64,000 nucleotides of DNA from Leptospira haakeii (GTDB taxonomy: Bacteria > Spirochaetota > Leptospiria > Leptospirales > Leptospiraceae). Positions within the stretch are counted from its first letter, which is position 1. Each line of letters opens with the position of its first letter. Shown here piece after piece: positions 46,814 through 56,874 of this stretch. The stretch lies in contig NZ_NPEG01000007.1 in assembly GCF_002812045.1 (NCBI RefSeq), positions 131,131-195,130 of the forward strand, written 5' to 3'. The position numbers and the translations under genes are program-made. The notes under the pieces were generated by a model. That model worked only from the letters and a program-made list of their open reading frames with translations, did no database searches and had not been told where the DNA came from.

Positions 46814-49800
46814 TTATCGTGCATCCGGATCCGGAGAATTTCTACGGACCAAGTTGTTCAACTTCTCTATATAGGAGAATGCAGCCGGAACCACTACTAA
46901 CGTAAGCACGGTAGAAGAGATCAATCCACCTATGATCGCGACACCCATACTCGTCCTTTGTTTGGATGCTTCGTTCAATCCGATCGCGATAGGAGCCATA
47001 CCGGCAATCAAAGCGAACGATGTCATTAGGATCGGACGTAAACGTTCTCTTCCCGCTTCTATGATCGCTTCTTTCATTTCCACACCTCTTTGTATGAGTT
47101 GGTTCGTGAAGTCCACGAGTAAGATCGAGTTTTTGGTAGCCACCCCGATGAGCATGATTAGCCCGATCATGGAGAATATATCCAATGACTTTTGGGTTAA
47201 GAAGAGAGCGATGAACGCTCCACAAAGCGCCAAAGGAAGAACCAACATGATCGCAATAGGAGTTATAAAACTTTCATACAAGGATGCAAGAACCATATAG
47301 ATGAATAATACACCAAGTCCCATAGCAATCCCAAGAGAAGTTCCCATCTCCTTAAAGTTCTCAGCCTGTCCTGTATATCCGATACGAACTCCGGGAGGAA
47401 GAGGCAATTCTGTCTGTGTAAGTTTTGCTACTTCTTCCATTGCACCACCCATACCAGGTCCATCCGGATTTACGTCCGCATAAATTTCCACAGATTGGTT
47501 TCTGTTCATACGGTTGATGGTAGCAAGACCTGTTGTTTCTTCCGCCTTAGCAACGTTTTGGATTGGGATCATCATGTTGTTAAAGTTAGGCACAAACGAG
47601 TTATAGAAGTTGTCCTTCAAATCTCTCTGACCTTCTTTCAAACGGACACGAATATCGTATTCCACTCCATTCTCACGATAAACCGCAGGGGTAGTTCCTT
47701 CTACTAGGGTTCTTAATTCTGTTCCGATTACGGTACCCGGAATTCCGAGTAAAACTTCTCTTTGGCGATCAGGCACCACTCTGAATTCTGGAGCACCGGC
47801 TCTATAACTTGTGTCCACATCCAGAAGTGCTTTTGATTCTCTTAATTTTTCGAAAAGTTTTCTGGAATATTCTTCTACAACTTTTCCGTTCTGTCCGCTA
47901 ACAACCAGAGTGAAAGGTCTTTGTCCTCCACCTACGTTATCTATATCTTTAACGATAGGGTTCGCATAAGAGAAAGATTCCAATTCCTTACGCATAAGGT
48001 CCTTGAACTGAGAAGTATTCATATTCCTTTCTTTTGCAGGGATCATCTCCACGAACATGGTAGTCGTTCTATTCGTATTAAACATAGCGACCAATTTGAT
48101 CTCTTTATGAGAGGAAATTTGTTTATATGCTTCTTGCGCAATCTCTGCCATTTTTTGGACAGAAGTTCCAGGAGGCATATCCAAGGTGACTTGGAATTTT
48201 CCTTGGTCTTGCGCAGGTAAGAATGTTTTAGGAATATATTTGGTCAGCATCAAGCTGGCAACAAAGATCAAAACCGCACTACTCAAGATGAACACTGGAC
48301 GTTTTAAGGTGAATTTCAAAACGCTTGCGTAAATATTTTCCAACCAAGTTTGGAATACGTTAAATCCGGATAAGACTGAATCTAATCCCTTCTCCAAAGG
48401 AGAAAGAATTCTTCCTAAAACCCCGAATACAAATTTCAAGAGTTCGAATAAAGCTGAGAATACTCTGGAAACAATCCCTTTCGGAGTTTCTTGTGCTCTT
48501 ATTTTAGAGAATGCAATCTCCTCTAAAGTGGTGGTTGCACCGTTCTTCTTCTTTTTCTTTCCATCTGATGGAACGCTTAAAAATTCTTGCGAAGATTGTC
48601 CATGACCTGCGTGCGCATGTGCTCCTGAAATTTTTCCACCAAAGTAAGCAGATAACATTGGAGCAATTGTAAGCGCATCATAAAGAGAGATCAAAAGTGC
48701 AAAACAAACCGTTAGTCCGAATTCTCTTAAGAACTGTCCTACTACCCCGCTCACGAATGCGATTGGTAAGAATACTGCAATCACAGTCATAGTAGTTGCA
48801 ATTACCGCTAATGTTACTTCTTTAGTTCCTTCTGTAGAAGCTTCTCTCGCAGTTTTACCCATCTCCCTATGTCGGAAAATGTTCTCACGGACCACGATCG
48901 CATCATCTATAAGGAGTCCCACTGCTAGGCTTAATGCAAGAAGTGTCATCACGTTTACGGTAAATCCCGCGACCGCCATCAAGATAAACGCACCTAAAAG
49001 TGAGTTAGGTAATGCAAGTCCTGTGATTATCGTAGATCTAACACTTCCTAAGAATAATAGAACCACTACAATCGTGAGCGCGATACCGATGATGATCGTT
49101 TCCTTTACATCATAGATATTATCATCGATCTGAATGGAGTTATCGTTTGCGATGGAAAGGACTGCACCACCTTCTCTTCTTGCAAGTTCCTTGTTCAGAT
49201 CTTCAATTCGTTTTTTTACTTCTTGTGCAACCGCGACTGTGTTCGATCCTGATTGTTTAAATACCAATAAGAAAACCGCTTTTTTACCGTTGAAGTATGC
49301 GCGAGTGCTTTCATCCTCTAGAGTATCTACTACTTCTCCCAATTGCCCGATCCTAACCGGAACTTCGTTCCCGAATAAGGAAATTGGAGTGTCTCGAATC
49401 TCTTGCGGAGATTTGAATTCGTTAATGGTTCTGTAAACCAACTCAGAATCCGCCTTGCTCACTTTACCTGCTGGGATATTCGTTCCACCGGAAGCCAAAC
49501 GATTCGAAACGACAGAGGCTGGGATCATATGTTGTTTTAATTTCTGGCGATCTAAAGCGACATGGATCTCTCTTTTACGTCCACCATAGATTGTGATGTT
49601 TCCCACATCCTTCGCAGTTAAAAGATTCTGTTTGATCTCTTCGTTCGCGATATCATATATCTGCGCTTCGCTCAAGTTTGCATTTAATGCAAGGATGATG
49701 ATCGGCTGATCAGCAGGGTCTATCCTTCTTATGATAGGCTCTTTGATATCGTTCGGCAATTTAGGCTTAACTGCAGAAACTTTATCTCTTACCTGTTGTT

Positions 49801-50113
49801 CCGCGTATTTCACGTCGGTCTCTAAGGTAAATTCCAGGATGATTGTTCCGGATCCTTCACTACAAGTAGAGCGGATCCTTTTCACTCCGGAGATAGTAGA
49901 AAGTTCATCTTCCACTGGTTTTGCGATCAGAGTTTCGATCTCGTTAGGAGCCGCTCCAGGATAAGGCACGGTCACTGTGACTACCGGAATGGTTACGTTA
50001 GGAAAAAGGTCCACGCCCAACTTGTTCAGGGAAAGATATCCCGAAACAAGAATGATGAGAACCGTACAGGTTATAAATATCGGTCGTTTGATCGATAGTT
50101 CCGCAAAATTCAT
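46814..50113 (-). CDS. RND multidrug efflux pump, HAE1 type
   Basis: A 1099-residue inner-membrane transporter with 12 helices and two large periplasmic loops. The proton-relay motif GLLIDDAIVVREN in TM4 marks the drug-exporting HAE1 group rather than the metal-exporting HME group. Other signatures are PGAAPNEIETLIAKPVEDEL near the N-terminus and GLATKNSILLVDFTNQL-like in TM10 (GVATKNSILLVDF). The cytoplasmic loop between TM6 and TM7 is enlarged to about 115 residues, with HAHAGHG near residue 497 and KKKKK near 520. AcrB relatives are near 1040 residues. No membrane-fusion adaptor gene lies in the operon. Confidence 0.93.
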   Translation of the reverse strand: MNFAELSIKRPIFITCTVLIILVSGYLSLNKLGVDLFPNVTIPVVTVTVPYPGAAPNEIETLIAKPVEDELSTISGVKRIRSTCSEGSGTIILEFTLETDVKYAEQQVRDKVSAVKPKLPNDIKEPIIRRIDPADQPIIILALNANLSEAQIYDIANEEIKQNLLTAKDVGNITIYGGRKREIHVALDRQKLKQHMIPASVVSNRLASGGTNIPAGKVSKADSELVYRTINEFKSPQEIRDTPISLFGNEVPVRIGQLGEVVDTLEDESTRAYFNGKKAVFLLVFKQSGSNTVAVAQEVKKRIEDLNKELARREGGAVLSIANDNSIQIDDNIYDVKETIIIGIALTIVVVLLFLGSVRSTIITGLALPNSLLGAFILMAVAGFTVNVMTLLALSLAVGLLIDDAIVVRENIFRHREMGKTAREASTEGTKEVTLAVIATTMTVIAVFLPIAFVSGVVGQFLREFGLTVCFALLISLYDALTIAPMLSAYFGGKISGAHAHAGHGQSSQEFLSVPSDGKKKKKNGATTTLEEIAFSKIRAQETPKGIVSRVFSALFELLKFVFGVLGRILSPLEKGLDSVLSGFNVFQTWLENIYASVLKFTLKRPVFILSSAVLIFVASLMLTKYIPKTFLPAQDQGKFQVTLDMPPGTSVQKMAEIAQEAYKQISSHKEIKLVAMFNTNRTTTMFVEMIPAKERNMNTSQFKDLMRKELESFSYANPIVKDIDNVGGGQRPFTLVVSGQNGKVVEEYSRKLFEKLRESKALLDVDTSYRAGAPEFRVVPDRQREVLLGIPGTVIGTELRTLVEGTTPAVYRENGVEYDIRVRLKEGQRDLKDNFYNSFVPNFNNMMIPIQNVAKAEETTGLATINRMNRNQSVEIYADVNPDGPGMGGAMEEVAKLTQTELPLPPGVRIGYTGQAENFKEMGTSLGIAMGLGVLFIYMVLASLYESFITPIAIMLVLPLALCGAFIALFLTQKSLDIFSMIGLIMLIGVATKNSILLVDFTNQLIQRGVEMKEAIIEAGRERLRPILMTSFALIAGMAPIAIGLNEASKQRTSMGVAIIGGLISSTVLTLVVVPAAFSYIEKLNNLVRRNSPDPDAR

Positions 50114-51672
50114 TTTTGATCTCCGGTGTTTTGGTTCAGAACTTCTTCGGCATCCATTCCGTATTTACGAAATAAGGTTCCCTTAGAGAGTTCGTATTGT
50201 ACTAGCGCCGAGTTATAATTCACTTTTGCCTGCATCAGTCCGTATCTAGCTTGAGCTACCAAGTCCAATGCATTCTTAACGTTTACGGATGTGGCTCTTC
50301 CGTATCTGTATCTGGGCAGAATGCCCGAGTAAAACTTCTCCGCTTGAGAGAGATTCTTTTTAGATTCTTCTAGGATTTCGTAAGTAGTGCTGATCTTTTG
50401 CAGCCCTTGTCTCACGTCGGTTTTGACCTGCTCTTTTGTTTGCTCCAAAAGAAGATCCATCTTTCTACTTTGTGTTTGTGAATTCCTAAATTCCGCTCTT
50501 GCAGTATCATTTCCAAGAGGATAATCCATCTTGATCTCTGCGGAATTTTGCGTAAATCTACCGTTTCCTATTCCATCAAAACTTTGAGGAAAATTGCGAT
50601 CGTATTCGCGTGAATTATAAGTCCCACTCACATAAAGAGAAGGTAATAATCCGTTTTTGGAAATTTCCAGCGCGGTTGCTGCATTTTGTTTTTGTAATGC
50701 GATACTTTTGAAATCGTATCTATGTTGAAATGCTTCTTCTGTTTCAGAATCTTCTGCGCCTAGAGAAGGAAGAGAATCATCCAAAACCAAGGCAAAATTC
50801 ACTTTAGTTTCAGGATCTTTTCCAAGAGAAACAAGTAAGTCTCTTCGAACTCTATCCTTTTCCAATTTTGCCTGTCTGAGCTGGTTCTCCGCAGAGATCA
50901 AAAGTGCATTCCATTGCCCCGACTCATAATCTTCCGCCACTCCCATACGAACCTTGGAAGAAGTAATATCCTTTACATTCTTTACACTTTTAACCAGAAG
51001 TTCTGCAGTTTTGAGATTTTCGTCCGCTAAGGACAAATTCCAAAAAGATAATAGAGACTGGACTACCGATCTAGAAAGAGTGTTCATCGCATCCAATCTT
51101 CGGACTGCGGAACTTCTCCTACTGATCTCTAAGGATCTTCTTTGCTGGTATCCGAAAATATTTTTCAATAATTCTTGTTTGAGAGTGAAACCAAGATTTG
51201 CAAAGTGAAGACTTGGCTGAGCAAATTGTTGTGCGATCGTTCCTTGCTGCTCAGGTCTTTTTCCTGCGTCCGTTTCGTAACGGTTGTCCGAGACCGTTAA
51301 ACTCGCAGTGGTTCCTGTATTAAAAGCCTTTGATAGACCTGCGGAGAGTGTATTACTTGTGATCTCCCTACCTTGCAAAGTGTATTGAGGTAATGGTAAG
51401 TTATTCGTCTTTTGAGTATTAGCGGTTAAGGTCCCGATAAAATTATATTTACCGTTCTCCTTCTCCCAATCATATTCAGAGTTTTCTAAATCCAATAGGC
51501 TCATCTTTGCCTGAACTGAATTCTCTAAAGAATAACGGATAAGAGAAGTAGTTGTCCAAACTCCTTCTTTCTCCAAATCATCTCGATTTTCTCCCGAGAT
51601 AGAAAGAGCACTTAGGAAAATGCCTAAGTAGAATACGCTGCGAAAGGTTGCCTGATTCTGTTTGTGTTGCAT
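50110..51672 (-). CDS. TolC-family outer-membrane efflux channel
   Basis: A 520-residue protein. The ATG at 51672 begins a signal peptide (MQHKQNQATFRSVFYLGIFL); an earlier TTG at 51726 would extend into the operator and is rejected. The mature protein shows two repeats of the TolC fold with long coiled-coil helices (LVKSVKNVKDITSSKVRMG; SQAEKFYSGILPRYRYGRATSVN). The stop overlaps the pump start by 4 bases. It forms the outer-membrane exit duct for the RND pump. The order TolC then pump is opposite to the more common adaptor-pump-TolC order. Confidence 0.88.
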   Translation of the reverse strand: MQHKQNQATFRSVFYLGIFLSALSISGENRDDLEKEGVWTTTSLIRYSLENSVQAKMSLLDLENSEYDWEKENGKYNFIGTLTANTQKTNNLPLPQYTLQGREITSNTLSAGLSKAFNTGTTASLTVSDNRYETDAGKRPEQQGTIAQQFAQPSLHFANLGFTLKQELLKNIFGYQQRRSLEISRRSSAVRRLDAMNTLSRSVVQSLLSFWNLSLADENLKTAELLVKSVKNVKDITSSKVRMGVAEDYESGQWNALLISAENQLRQAKLEKDRVRRDLLVSLGKDPETKVNFALVLDDSLPSLGAEDSETEEAFQHRYDFKSIALQKQNAATALEISKNGLLPSLYVSGTYNSREYDRNFPQSFDGIGNGRFTQNSAEIKMDYPLGNDTARAEFRNSQTQSRKMDLLLEQTKEQVKTDVRQGLQKISTTYEILEESKKNLSQAEKFYSGILPRYRYGRATSVNVKNALDLVAQARYGLMQAKVNYNSALVQYELSKGTLFRKYGMDAEEVLNQNTGDQK

Positions 51673-51700
51673 AACATCCAACGGGAAACATTTATGGTAT

Positions 51701-51750
51701 ATTTTGTTTCCACCCATAGGAAACAAAATCTCTTTTTATTGTTTCCTATG
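51701..51750. promoter_or_regulatory. Efflux operator with repeated TTGTTTCC half-sites
   Basis: ATTTTGTTTCC (51701-51711) and GGAAACAAAAT (51719-51729) are perfect 11-bp inverted arms around 7 bases. CATAGGAAACAA (51715-51726) is also the exact reverse complement of TTGTTTCCTATG (51739-51750). Thus three half-sites in alternating orientation share one 50-base region just before the TolC start. A GGGAAACA at 51683-51690 is a possible fourth. A TetR-type repressor site is the likely reading. Confidence 0.78.
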
Positions 51751-52174
51751 TCAACAGAAAAATTTTCAAAATAAAAAGATTTTATTGATATTGAGTCTCA
51801 TTATAGAATAATTTGGACATGAGCATACGTGGAGCTTCTTCCCTTCGTCACCCATTCCAAGACCTATGTAGAAAGTTGGAATGCAGGCAAAATGATACAG
51901 AAAGGTCAGAAACCTATCCTTCAGGATCTGAAATTTGGAAATTTACCCCTCAAAATTCTGAAAATGAATTTGGGCGCTCCCGACCGGAAGGGGAAGTTTC
52001 CTGAACTCAGAATTTTCCTTCTAATTCTCCCCAAAAAAATCCTTTTCAACTCGATTTTTTCAGATACTAAACATGGGCATTCTCATGTAGGATTTACTAC
52101 CTTCTCTCGGAAATTCCGGGTCCTTTTCCGGATCTTCGCCGTCCTATATTGATGTAAAAGTCCTTATTACGAAG
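51751..52174. other. Intergenic region, no convincing gene
   Basis: About 420 bases between the efflux operon and the hybrid kinase. Two overlapping short plus-strand frames (51813-52004 and 51829-52152) have no ribosome-binding site and no recognisable protein character, so they are not called. An ATTGAGTCTCA at 51790-51800 repeats an 11-mer found before the haem operon. Confidence 0.5.
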
Positions 52175-54472
52175 ATGAACGAGATCCCGGCAGACATTCT
52201 TACATTCATTAAGTTTTTTGAAAATTCGGATGGGACTTCCATCTATGTGAACAATATCATTCGAGATAAGAATAACAAGATCGTAGATTTGATATTGTAT
52301 TATTGTAACGAGCAAGCTGCAAAGCTCGTACAAATGGAGAAGAGCACACTAATAGGTAAAAAGTATACGGAGCTCCGACCGAAAGAATTAGAAACTAATC
52401 CTGAAATTGTCGAGTTTTTCGAATCCATCAGCAAAAAAGGTGCCGAATGGCGAGGGATTCGTCAATCGGCGATTTCCAGAAAGTATTATGACTCCACAAT
52501 CATTTGTCCCGAAGATGATTGGACCATTTCTATCGCAAAAGATCTAAACCAAGAAATCAAAGAGAAGGATATTTTCAGAGAAGCTGCTTATAGAAACGAA
52601 GACGCGGTTTATTATCTGGAACCTATTTTTGATGGAAAAGGATCCATTGCAGATTTTTTATATAAGGACCTAAATCCCGCAGCCGAGGCGGAGATAGGAA
52701 TGCCAAAAGAGATAGCGATCGGCAAGAACTTATGCAAACTATTCCCCCAAAATCTAGAATTAGGCACATTTGAACTATATAAGAATGTATATCTCACCCA
52801 ACATGCGGAGAAAAGGGAATATGAGATCAAGGACTCTCAAGGAAATCCGGGATTTTATCTTTTACAGATCAGCAGAGTTTATGAAGGACTTCTCATTAGT
52901 AATAAGAATATTACAGAAATTCGAAATGTAGAGAACCAGCTAAGAATACAAAAAGAACAATTAGAATTCACCTACCTTGCCTCCAATGATGGATACTGGG
53001 ATTATAATGTGAAAACCCAACAACTTTTCCTCTCGCAAAGATGGAAAACGATGCTTGGCTATACGGATGAAGAAATCTCCTCAGATGATGTTCATCTCTG
53101 GAGAAAATTGGTACATCCTAAAGATCTAAGAATTGCACTTTCTGCTTTCCAGAGACATCAGGAAGAAGGAACAGCGAGATTCGATAAGGTTTTAAGATTT
53201 AAAACGAAATCCGGGGAATACATGTTCATTCGTTCTAGAGCTTTGATCATCGAAGACGAAAATGGACAACCTGCCCGTATTGTAGGAACTCATACTGATA
53301 TTTCTGCTGCAAAAGAATCTGAGCACGCTTTAGAAAAAGCAAAAGAAAAAGCGGAACAAGCCGACAAGGCTAAGTCCGAATTTTTAGGAATGATCTCTCA
53401 TGAAATGAGAACTCCTTTGAACGGAATTTTCGGAATGGCAACCCTTCTCGCAAGTTCCGAATTGGACTCAGAACAAAAAGAATATTTAAAAGACCTTTCC
53501 GATTCCACAGAAATTCTATCTAGATTGATAGATGACCTGTTACAAGTAATCACCTTGGATTCAGCAAAAATAGAGATAAAAGAAGAATCTTTTGAGATCA
53601 AAGCATTCACTGATCTGATACGAATATTAGTAGAACCAAAAGCTTTAGAAAAGAATATTGAATTCAAAATTTATATCTCTGAAAGATTTCCGAAAGTAAT
53701 CGTGGGAGACAGAACCAGGATCGAACAGATAGTATTGAACCTGATCACAAATTCTATCAAGTTTACAGACAAAGGATCTGTTACACTTTCTTTAGATTTA
53801 GAAGGAAAAGACTCTATACTATTTAAAGTAAAAGATACGGGCATAGGAATTAAAGAAGAAGCTAGACAGAGGATCTTCGATGCATTCCACCAAGAAGATC
53901 TAGCAGATACTCGCAAATACAAAGGAGTAGGACTTGGACTTTATATAGTCAAAAAACTGACTTCTAGAATGAAAGGAGATATTCGTTTGAAGTCTGAACA
54001 TGGACTTGGTTCTGAATTTTCCATTATTCTTCCTTTAAAAACTGAAACTGACACTCCTTTTAACCCAACACAGATCCAGTCCGAAGCTGTTCCTACATTT
54101 TCTTCGAGCTCAGTTCTTATCGTAGATGATAACGAAATCAACGTAAAGATACTTGCCAAACATTTGAGTAAAACAGGGATACAATCCGACTCTGCATTAA
54201 GCGGGAAAGAAGCTTTAAAACTATTAGATACGAATGAAAAGAAATATGATCTGATCCTATTGGATCTACAAATGCCGGAAATGGATGGATATCATACTGC
54301 GGATGCAATACATGCTTTAAATTCTTTTAATGCAAAAACTCCTATCGTCGCAGTCACTGCTAGTTCCTTTTCGGAAGCATATGAAAAATGCGCTCAACAT
54401 GGAATAGAAGGTTTTATCGGCAAACCATTCCAACCAAAACAATTGTATAAAGTTCTTACCGATTTTCTCTAA
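52175..54472 (+). CDS. Hybrid histidine kinase with PAS domains and receiver
   Basis: A 765-residue cytosolic kinase. Two to three PAS-like domains occupy about 1-385 (the last ends RARIVGTHTDISAAKESE-like). HisKA follows, with the phospho-acceptor His409 in FLGMISHEMRTPLNGI, then HATPase motifs: N-box LNLITNSIKFTD, G1 KDTGIGI and G2 GVGLGLYIVKKL. A C-terminal receiver (about 635-765) has Asp697 in LILLDLQMPEMDGY. Phosphotransfer from His409 to its own Asp697 is expected, with further transfer to an HPt protein not visible here. No output partner is adjacent. PAS ligands are unknown. Confidence 0.93.
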   Translation: MNEIPADILTFIKFFENSDGTSIYVNNIIRDKNNKIVDLILYYCNEQAAKLVQMEKSTLIGKKYTELRPKELETNPEIVEFFESISKKGAEWRGIRQSAISRKYYDSTIICPEDDWTISIAKDLNQEIKEKDIFREAAYRNEDAVYYLEPIFDGKGSIADFLYKDLNPAAEAEIGMPKEIAIGKNLCKLFPQNLELGTFELYKNVYLTQHAEKREYEIKDSQGNPGFYLLQISRVYEGLLISNKNITEIRNVENQLRIQKEQLEFTYLASNDGYWDYNVKTQQLFLSQRWKTMLGYTDEEISSDDVHLWRKLVHPKDLRIALSAFQRHQEEGTARFDKVLRFKTKSGEYMFIRSRALIIEDENGQPARIVGTHTDISAAKESEHALEKAKEKAEQADKAKSEFLGMISHEMRTPLNGIFGMATLLASSELDSEQKEYLKDLSDSTEILSRLIDDLLQVITLDSAKIEIKEESFEIKAFTDLIRILVEPKALEKNIEFKIYISERFPKVIVGDRTRIEQIVLNLITNSIKFTDKGSVTLSLDLEGKDSILFKVKDTGIGIKEEARQRIFDAFHQEDLADTRKYKGVGLGLYIVKKLTSRMKGDIRLKSEHGLGSEFSIILPLKTETDTPFNPTQIQSEAVPTFSSSSVLIVDDNEINVKILAKHLSKTGIQSDSALSGKEALKLLDTNEKKYDLILLDLQMPEMDGYHTADAIHALNSFNAKTPIVAVTASSFSEAYEKCAQHGIEGFIGKPFQPKQLYKVLTDFL

Positions 54473-54514
54473 CGAATGCTTGTCTAACAAAACCTGATCC
54501 TGAAAATTGTCGGC

Positions 54515-55486
54515 ATGGAGACCCTTCGTCCCTTCAAACCTCCCATTCATCTCAGACATCCTTTTGTTCAAACAGTTTTAGCTTCTTTAATGAGGCAGAA
54601 TACTCCCGATCATCCTATGGATAAAGCAGCTTCTCCAGTTGTAATAGATGCGGGCAAAGGTGTTCGATTATTAGGCCATTATTCCAAATCACCACAAAAC
54701 AAGGCCTTGCTTGTGCTTATACACGGTTGGGAAGGAAGTATGGATTCAAATTATATCCAAAGGACTTCCAGAAGATTTTATGATAAGGGAATTTCTATCT
54801 TCCGACTGAACCTAAGAGATCATGGAAATACTCATCATCTGAATCCGGAACCATTTAACGGAAGTTTAATACGAGAGACCTACGAAGCTGTTCGCAAAGT
54901 TGCCAAAGAATTCGGAAATAAACTCCCCGTATACCTAGGCGGGTTCTCGATGGGCGGGAACTTTACGATCAGAGTGGCGAGAGAACATTCTAGAAATAAA
55001 CAGAGTATCCCGAATTTAAAACATTGTATCGCTGTTAGTCCTCCACTTCACCCAAAGTCCGCCACCGAAATGATGGACTCTAAACTGATCATAGGAAAAT
55101 ACTTTTTAGATAAATGGAGACAATCCTTAGCTAAGAAGAATGTACATTTTCCTGATCTACATCCCTATCCGAATATCATGAAAGGAAAAACGGTCATGCA
55201 AATGACTGATAGGATTGTAGCATCTTCATCCGAGTTCAAAGACACTGATGATTATTTTAATTCTTATACATTGGGACCAAAGGATTTCGAAAAATTAAAA
55301 GTAGATCTGACTATAGTTACATCAGCAGACGACCCAATCATACGTCCCGACGAATTTAATGAGATCCCTAAAAATTCCAAGCTTAGGATATTTATCCAAA
55401 AGTATGGAGGCCATAATGGATTTTATGAAAATTTAAAAGGAGACTGCTGGTATTTCAGAGTCTTTGATAAAGTTATATTCGGATAA
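54515..55486 (+). CDS. YheT-family alpha/beta hydrolase
   Basis: A 323-residue protein with the UPF0017/YheT pattern: N-terminal FKPPIHLRHPFVQTVLASL and the LVLIHGWEGSMDSNYIQR oxyanion region. The nucleophile elbow is GGFSMGGN, the acid strand VTSADDPIIRP, and the catalytic histidine is in YGGHNGFYEN. No membrane segment. Members are esterase-like, but natural substrates are poorly known. 42 bases after the kinase; it may be a separate transcript. Confidence 0.88.
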   Translation: METLRPFKPPIHLRHPFVQTVLASLMRQNTPDHPMDKAASPVVIDAGKGVRLLGHYSKSPQNKALLVLIHGWEGSMDSNYIQRTSRRFYDKGISIFRLNLRDHGNTHHLNPEPFNGSLIRETYEAVRKVAKEFGNKLPVYLGGFSMGGNFTIRVAREHSRNKQSIPNLKHCIAVSPPLHPKSATEMMDSKLIIGKYFLDKWRQSLAKKNVHFPDLHPYPNIMKGKTVMQMTDRIVASSSEFKDTDDYFNSYTLGPKDFEKLKVDLTIVTSADDPIIRPDEFNEIPKNSKLRIFIQKYGGHNGFYENLKGDCWYFRVFDKVIFG

Positions 55487-55599
55487 GAAGAAGTAGCTTG
55501 CTTTTCCCCCCTTTCTTCTAAACTCAAGCCGGAAGCATATTTCGTTTTTGAACATAAGTTCAAGAATAACCGAACGGCTTTCGTTATAGGAGAAATACT

Positions 55600-56811
55600 A
55601 TGTCCAACGCATACGTTATCGATGCGGTTCGCACCCCAAGAGGAAAAGGTAAAAAAAGAGGAACACTTGCATCCGTTCACCCACAAGAACTTTCCGCCTC
55701 TACTCTATTAGCAATCCAAGAAAGAAACGGATTAAAACCAGAAGTTGTAGAAGAAGTTGTATTAGGTTGTGTTTCCCAAGTGGACGACCAAGCTGCATGT
55801 ATCGCGCGTTATGCGGTCATGGCTGCGCAATGGCCAAATTCGGTTCCTGGATACACTGTAAACCGTTTCTGCGGATCCGGATTACAAGCAGTGAATAATA
55901 TCGCAAACCATGTTCAGTCGGGAGCTATGGCGGTAGGATTGGGCGGTGGAGTAGAATCCATGAGCCGCGTAAAAATGGGAGCAGATCTAGGAGACAGGGA
56001 TTTTAATATAGGAAATCCTAATATACAAAAACATTATAATCTCGTCCCTCAAGGGATTTCTGCTGACTTAATCGCAACCAAATATAATATCACCAGAGAA
56101 GAAGCGGACAAATTCGCAGAGTCTTCTCAATTGAAAGCAGACAAGGCAATCAAAGAAGGTGCGTTCAAAAAATCGATTATTCCAGTAAAATTAGAAGATG
56201 GAACAGTAGTGGATACTGATGAAAATCCTCGTATCGAATCCGATTACGCATTCCTTTCAGGTTTAGGTGCCGTTTTCAAAACAGTTGGAGAAAGAGAACT
56301 AGATGCGATCGCGTTAAGATCCTACCCTGATGTAGGAAAGATCAATCATATCCACACACTCGGAAACTCTTCCGGGATCGTGGACGGTGCAGCTTCCGTT
56401 CTGATCGCAAACGACGAAGGGATCAAAAAATACGGATTAAAACCAAGGGCGAAAATACTCTCTACAGTAGCTACCGGAGAAGACCCGACCATCATGTTGA
56501 CTGGACCTGTTTCTGCTTCTAAAAAAGCGCTCCAAATGGCAGGGCTAAAAGTAGAAGATATCGATCTTTGGGAGATCAATGAGGCATTCGCATCAGTCGT
56601 TCTTTACACTCAAAAAACCTTAGGAATTCCTTTGGAAAAGATCAACGTGAACGGAGGAGCAATCGCTTTAGGGCATCCACTGGGAGCAACAGGTGCTATC
56701 CTTCTCGGAACCGCATTGGACGAATTAGAAAGAAGGAATAAACGTTACGCACTCATTACTCTCTGCATAGGCGGAGGAATGGGTATTGCAACCGTGATCG
56801 AAAGAATTTAA
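55600..56811 (+). CDS. Acetyl-CoA acetyltransferase / 3-ketoacyl-CoA thiolase
   Basis: Thiolase of 403 residues with the catalytic triad: Cys91 in [10 protein letters not shown], His359 in [11 protein letters not shown] and Cys389 in TLCIGGGMG. It is preceded by AGGAGAAA, a good ribosome-binding site. It could act in beta-oxidation (Leptospira uses fatty acids as main carbon source) or in acetoacetyl-CoA synthesis; sequence alone does not settle chain-length preference. No FadB partner is adjacent. A perfect terminator follows. Confidence 0.92.
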   Translation: MSNAYVIDAVRTPRGKGKKRGTLASVHPQELSASTLLAIQERNGLKPEVVEEVVLGCVSQVDDQAACIARYAVMAAQWPNSVPGYTVNRFCGSGLQAVNNIANHVQSGAMAVGLGGGVESMSRVKMGADLGDRDFNIGNPNIQKHYNLVPQGISADLIATKYNITREEADKFAESSQLKADKAIKEGAFKKSIIPVKLEDGTVVDTDENPRIESDYAFLSGLGAVFKTVGERELDAIALRSYPDVGKINHIHTLGNSSGIVDGAASVLIANDEGIKKYGLKPRAKILSTVATGEDPTIMLTGPVSASKKALQMAGLKVEDIDLWEINEAFASVVLYTQKTLGIPLEKINVNGGAIALGHPLGATGAILLGTALDELERRNKRYALITLCIGGGMGIATVIERI

Positions 56812-56835
56812 TTCCTAATTTACCGAATTTTAAGG

Positions 56836-56874
56836 ACGCCGTTTTCCCTCCGGAAAGCGGCGTTTTTTATTTTT
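56836..56874 (+). terminator. Rho-independent terminator after the thiolase gene
   Basis: ACGCCG (56836-56841) pairs with CGGCGT (56858-56863), with an inner TTCC/GGAA stem, followed by TTTTTTATTTTT. It lies 24 bases past the thiolase stop. Confidence 0.9.

Noticed and set aside
51813..52152. Two overlapping short plus-strand frames between the efflux operon and the hybrid kinase
   Set aside because: No ribosome-binding site, no recognisable domain and low-quality amino-acid composition; most likely non-coding.
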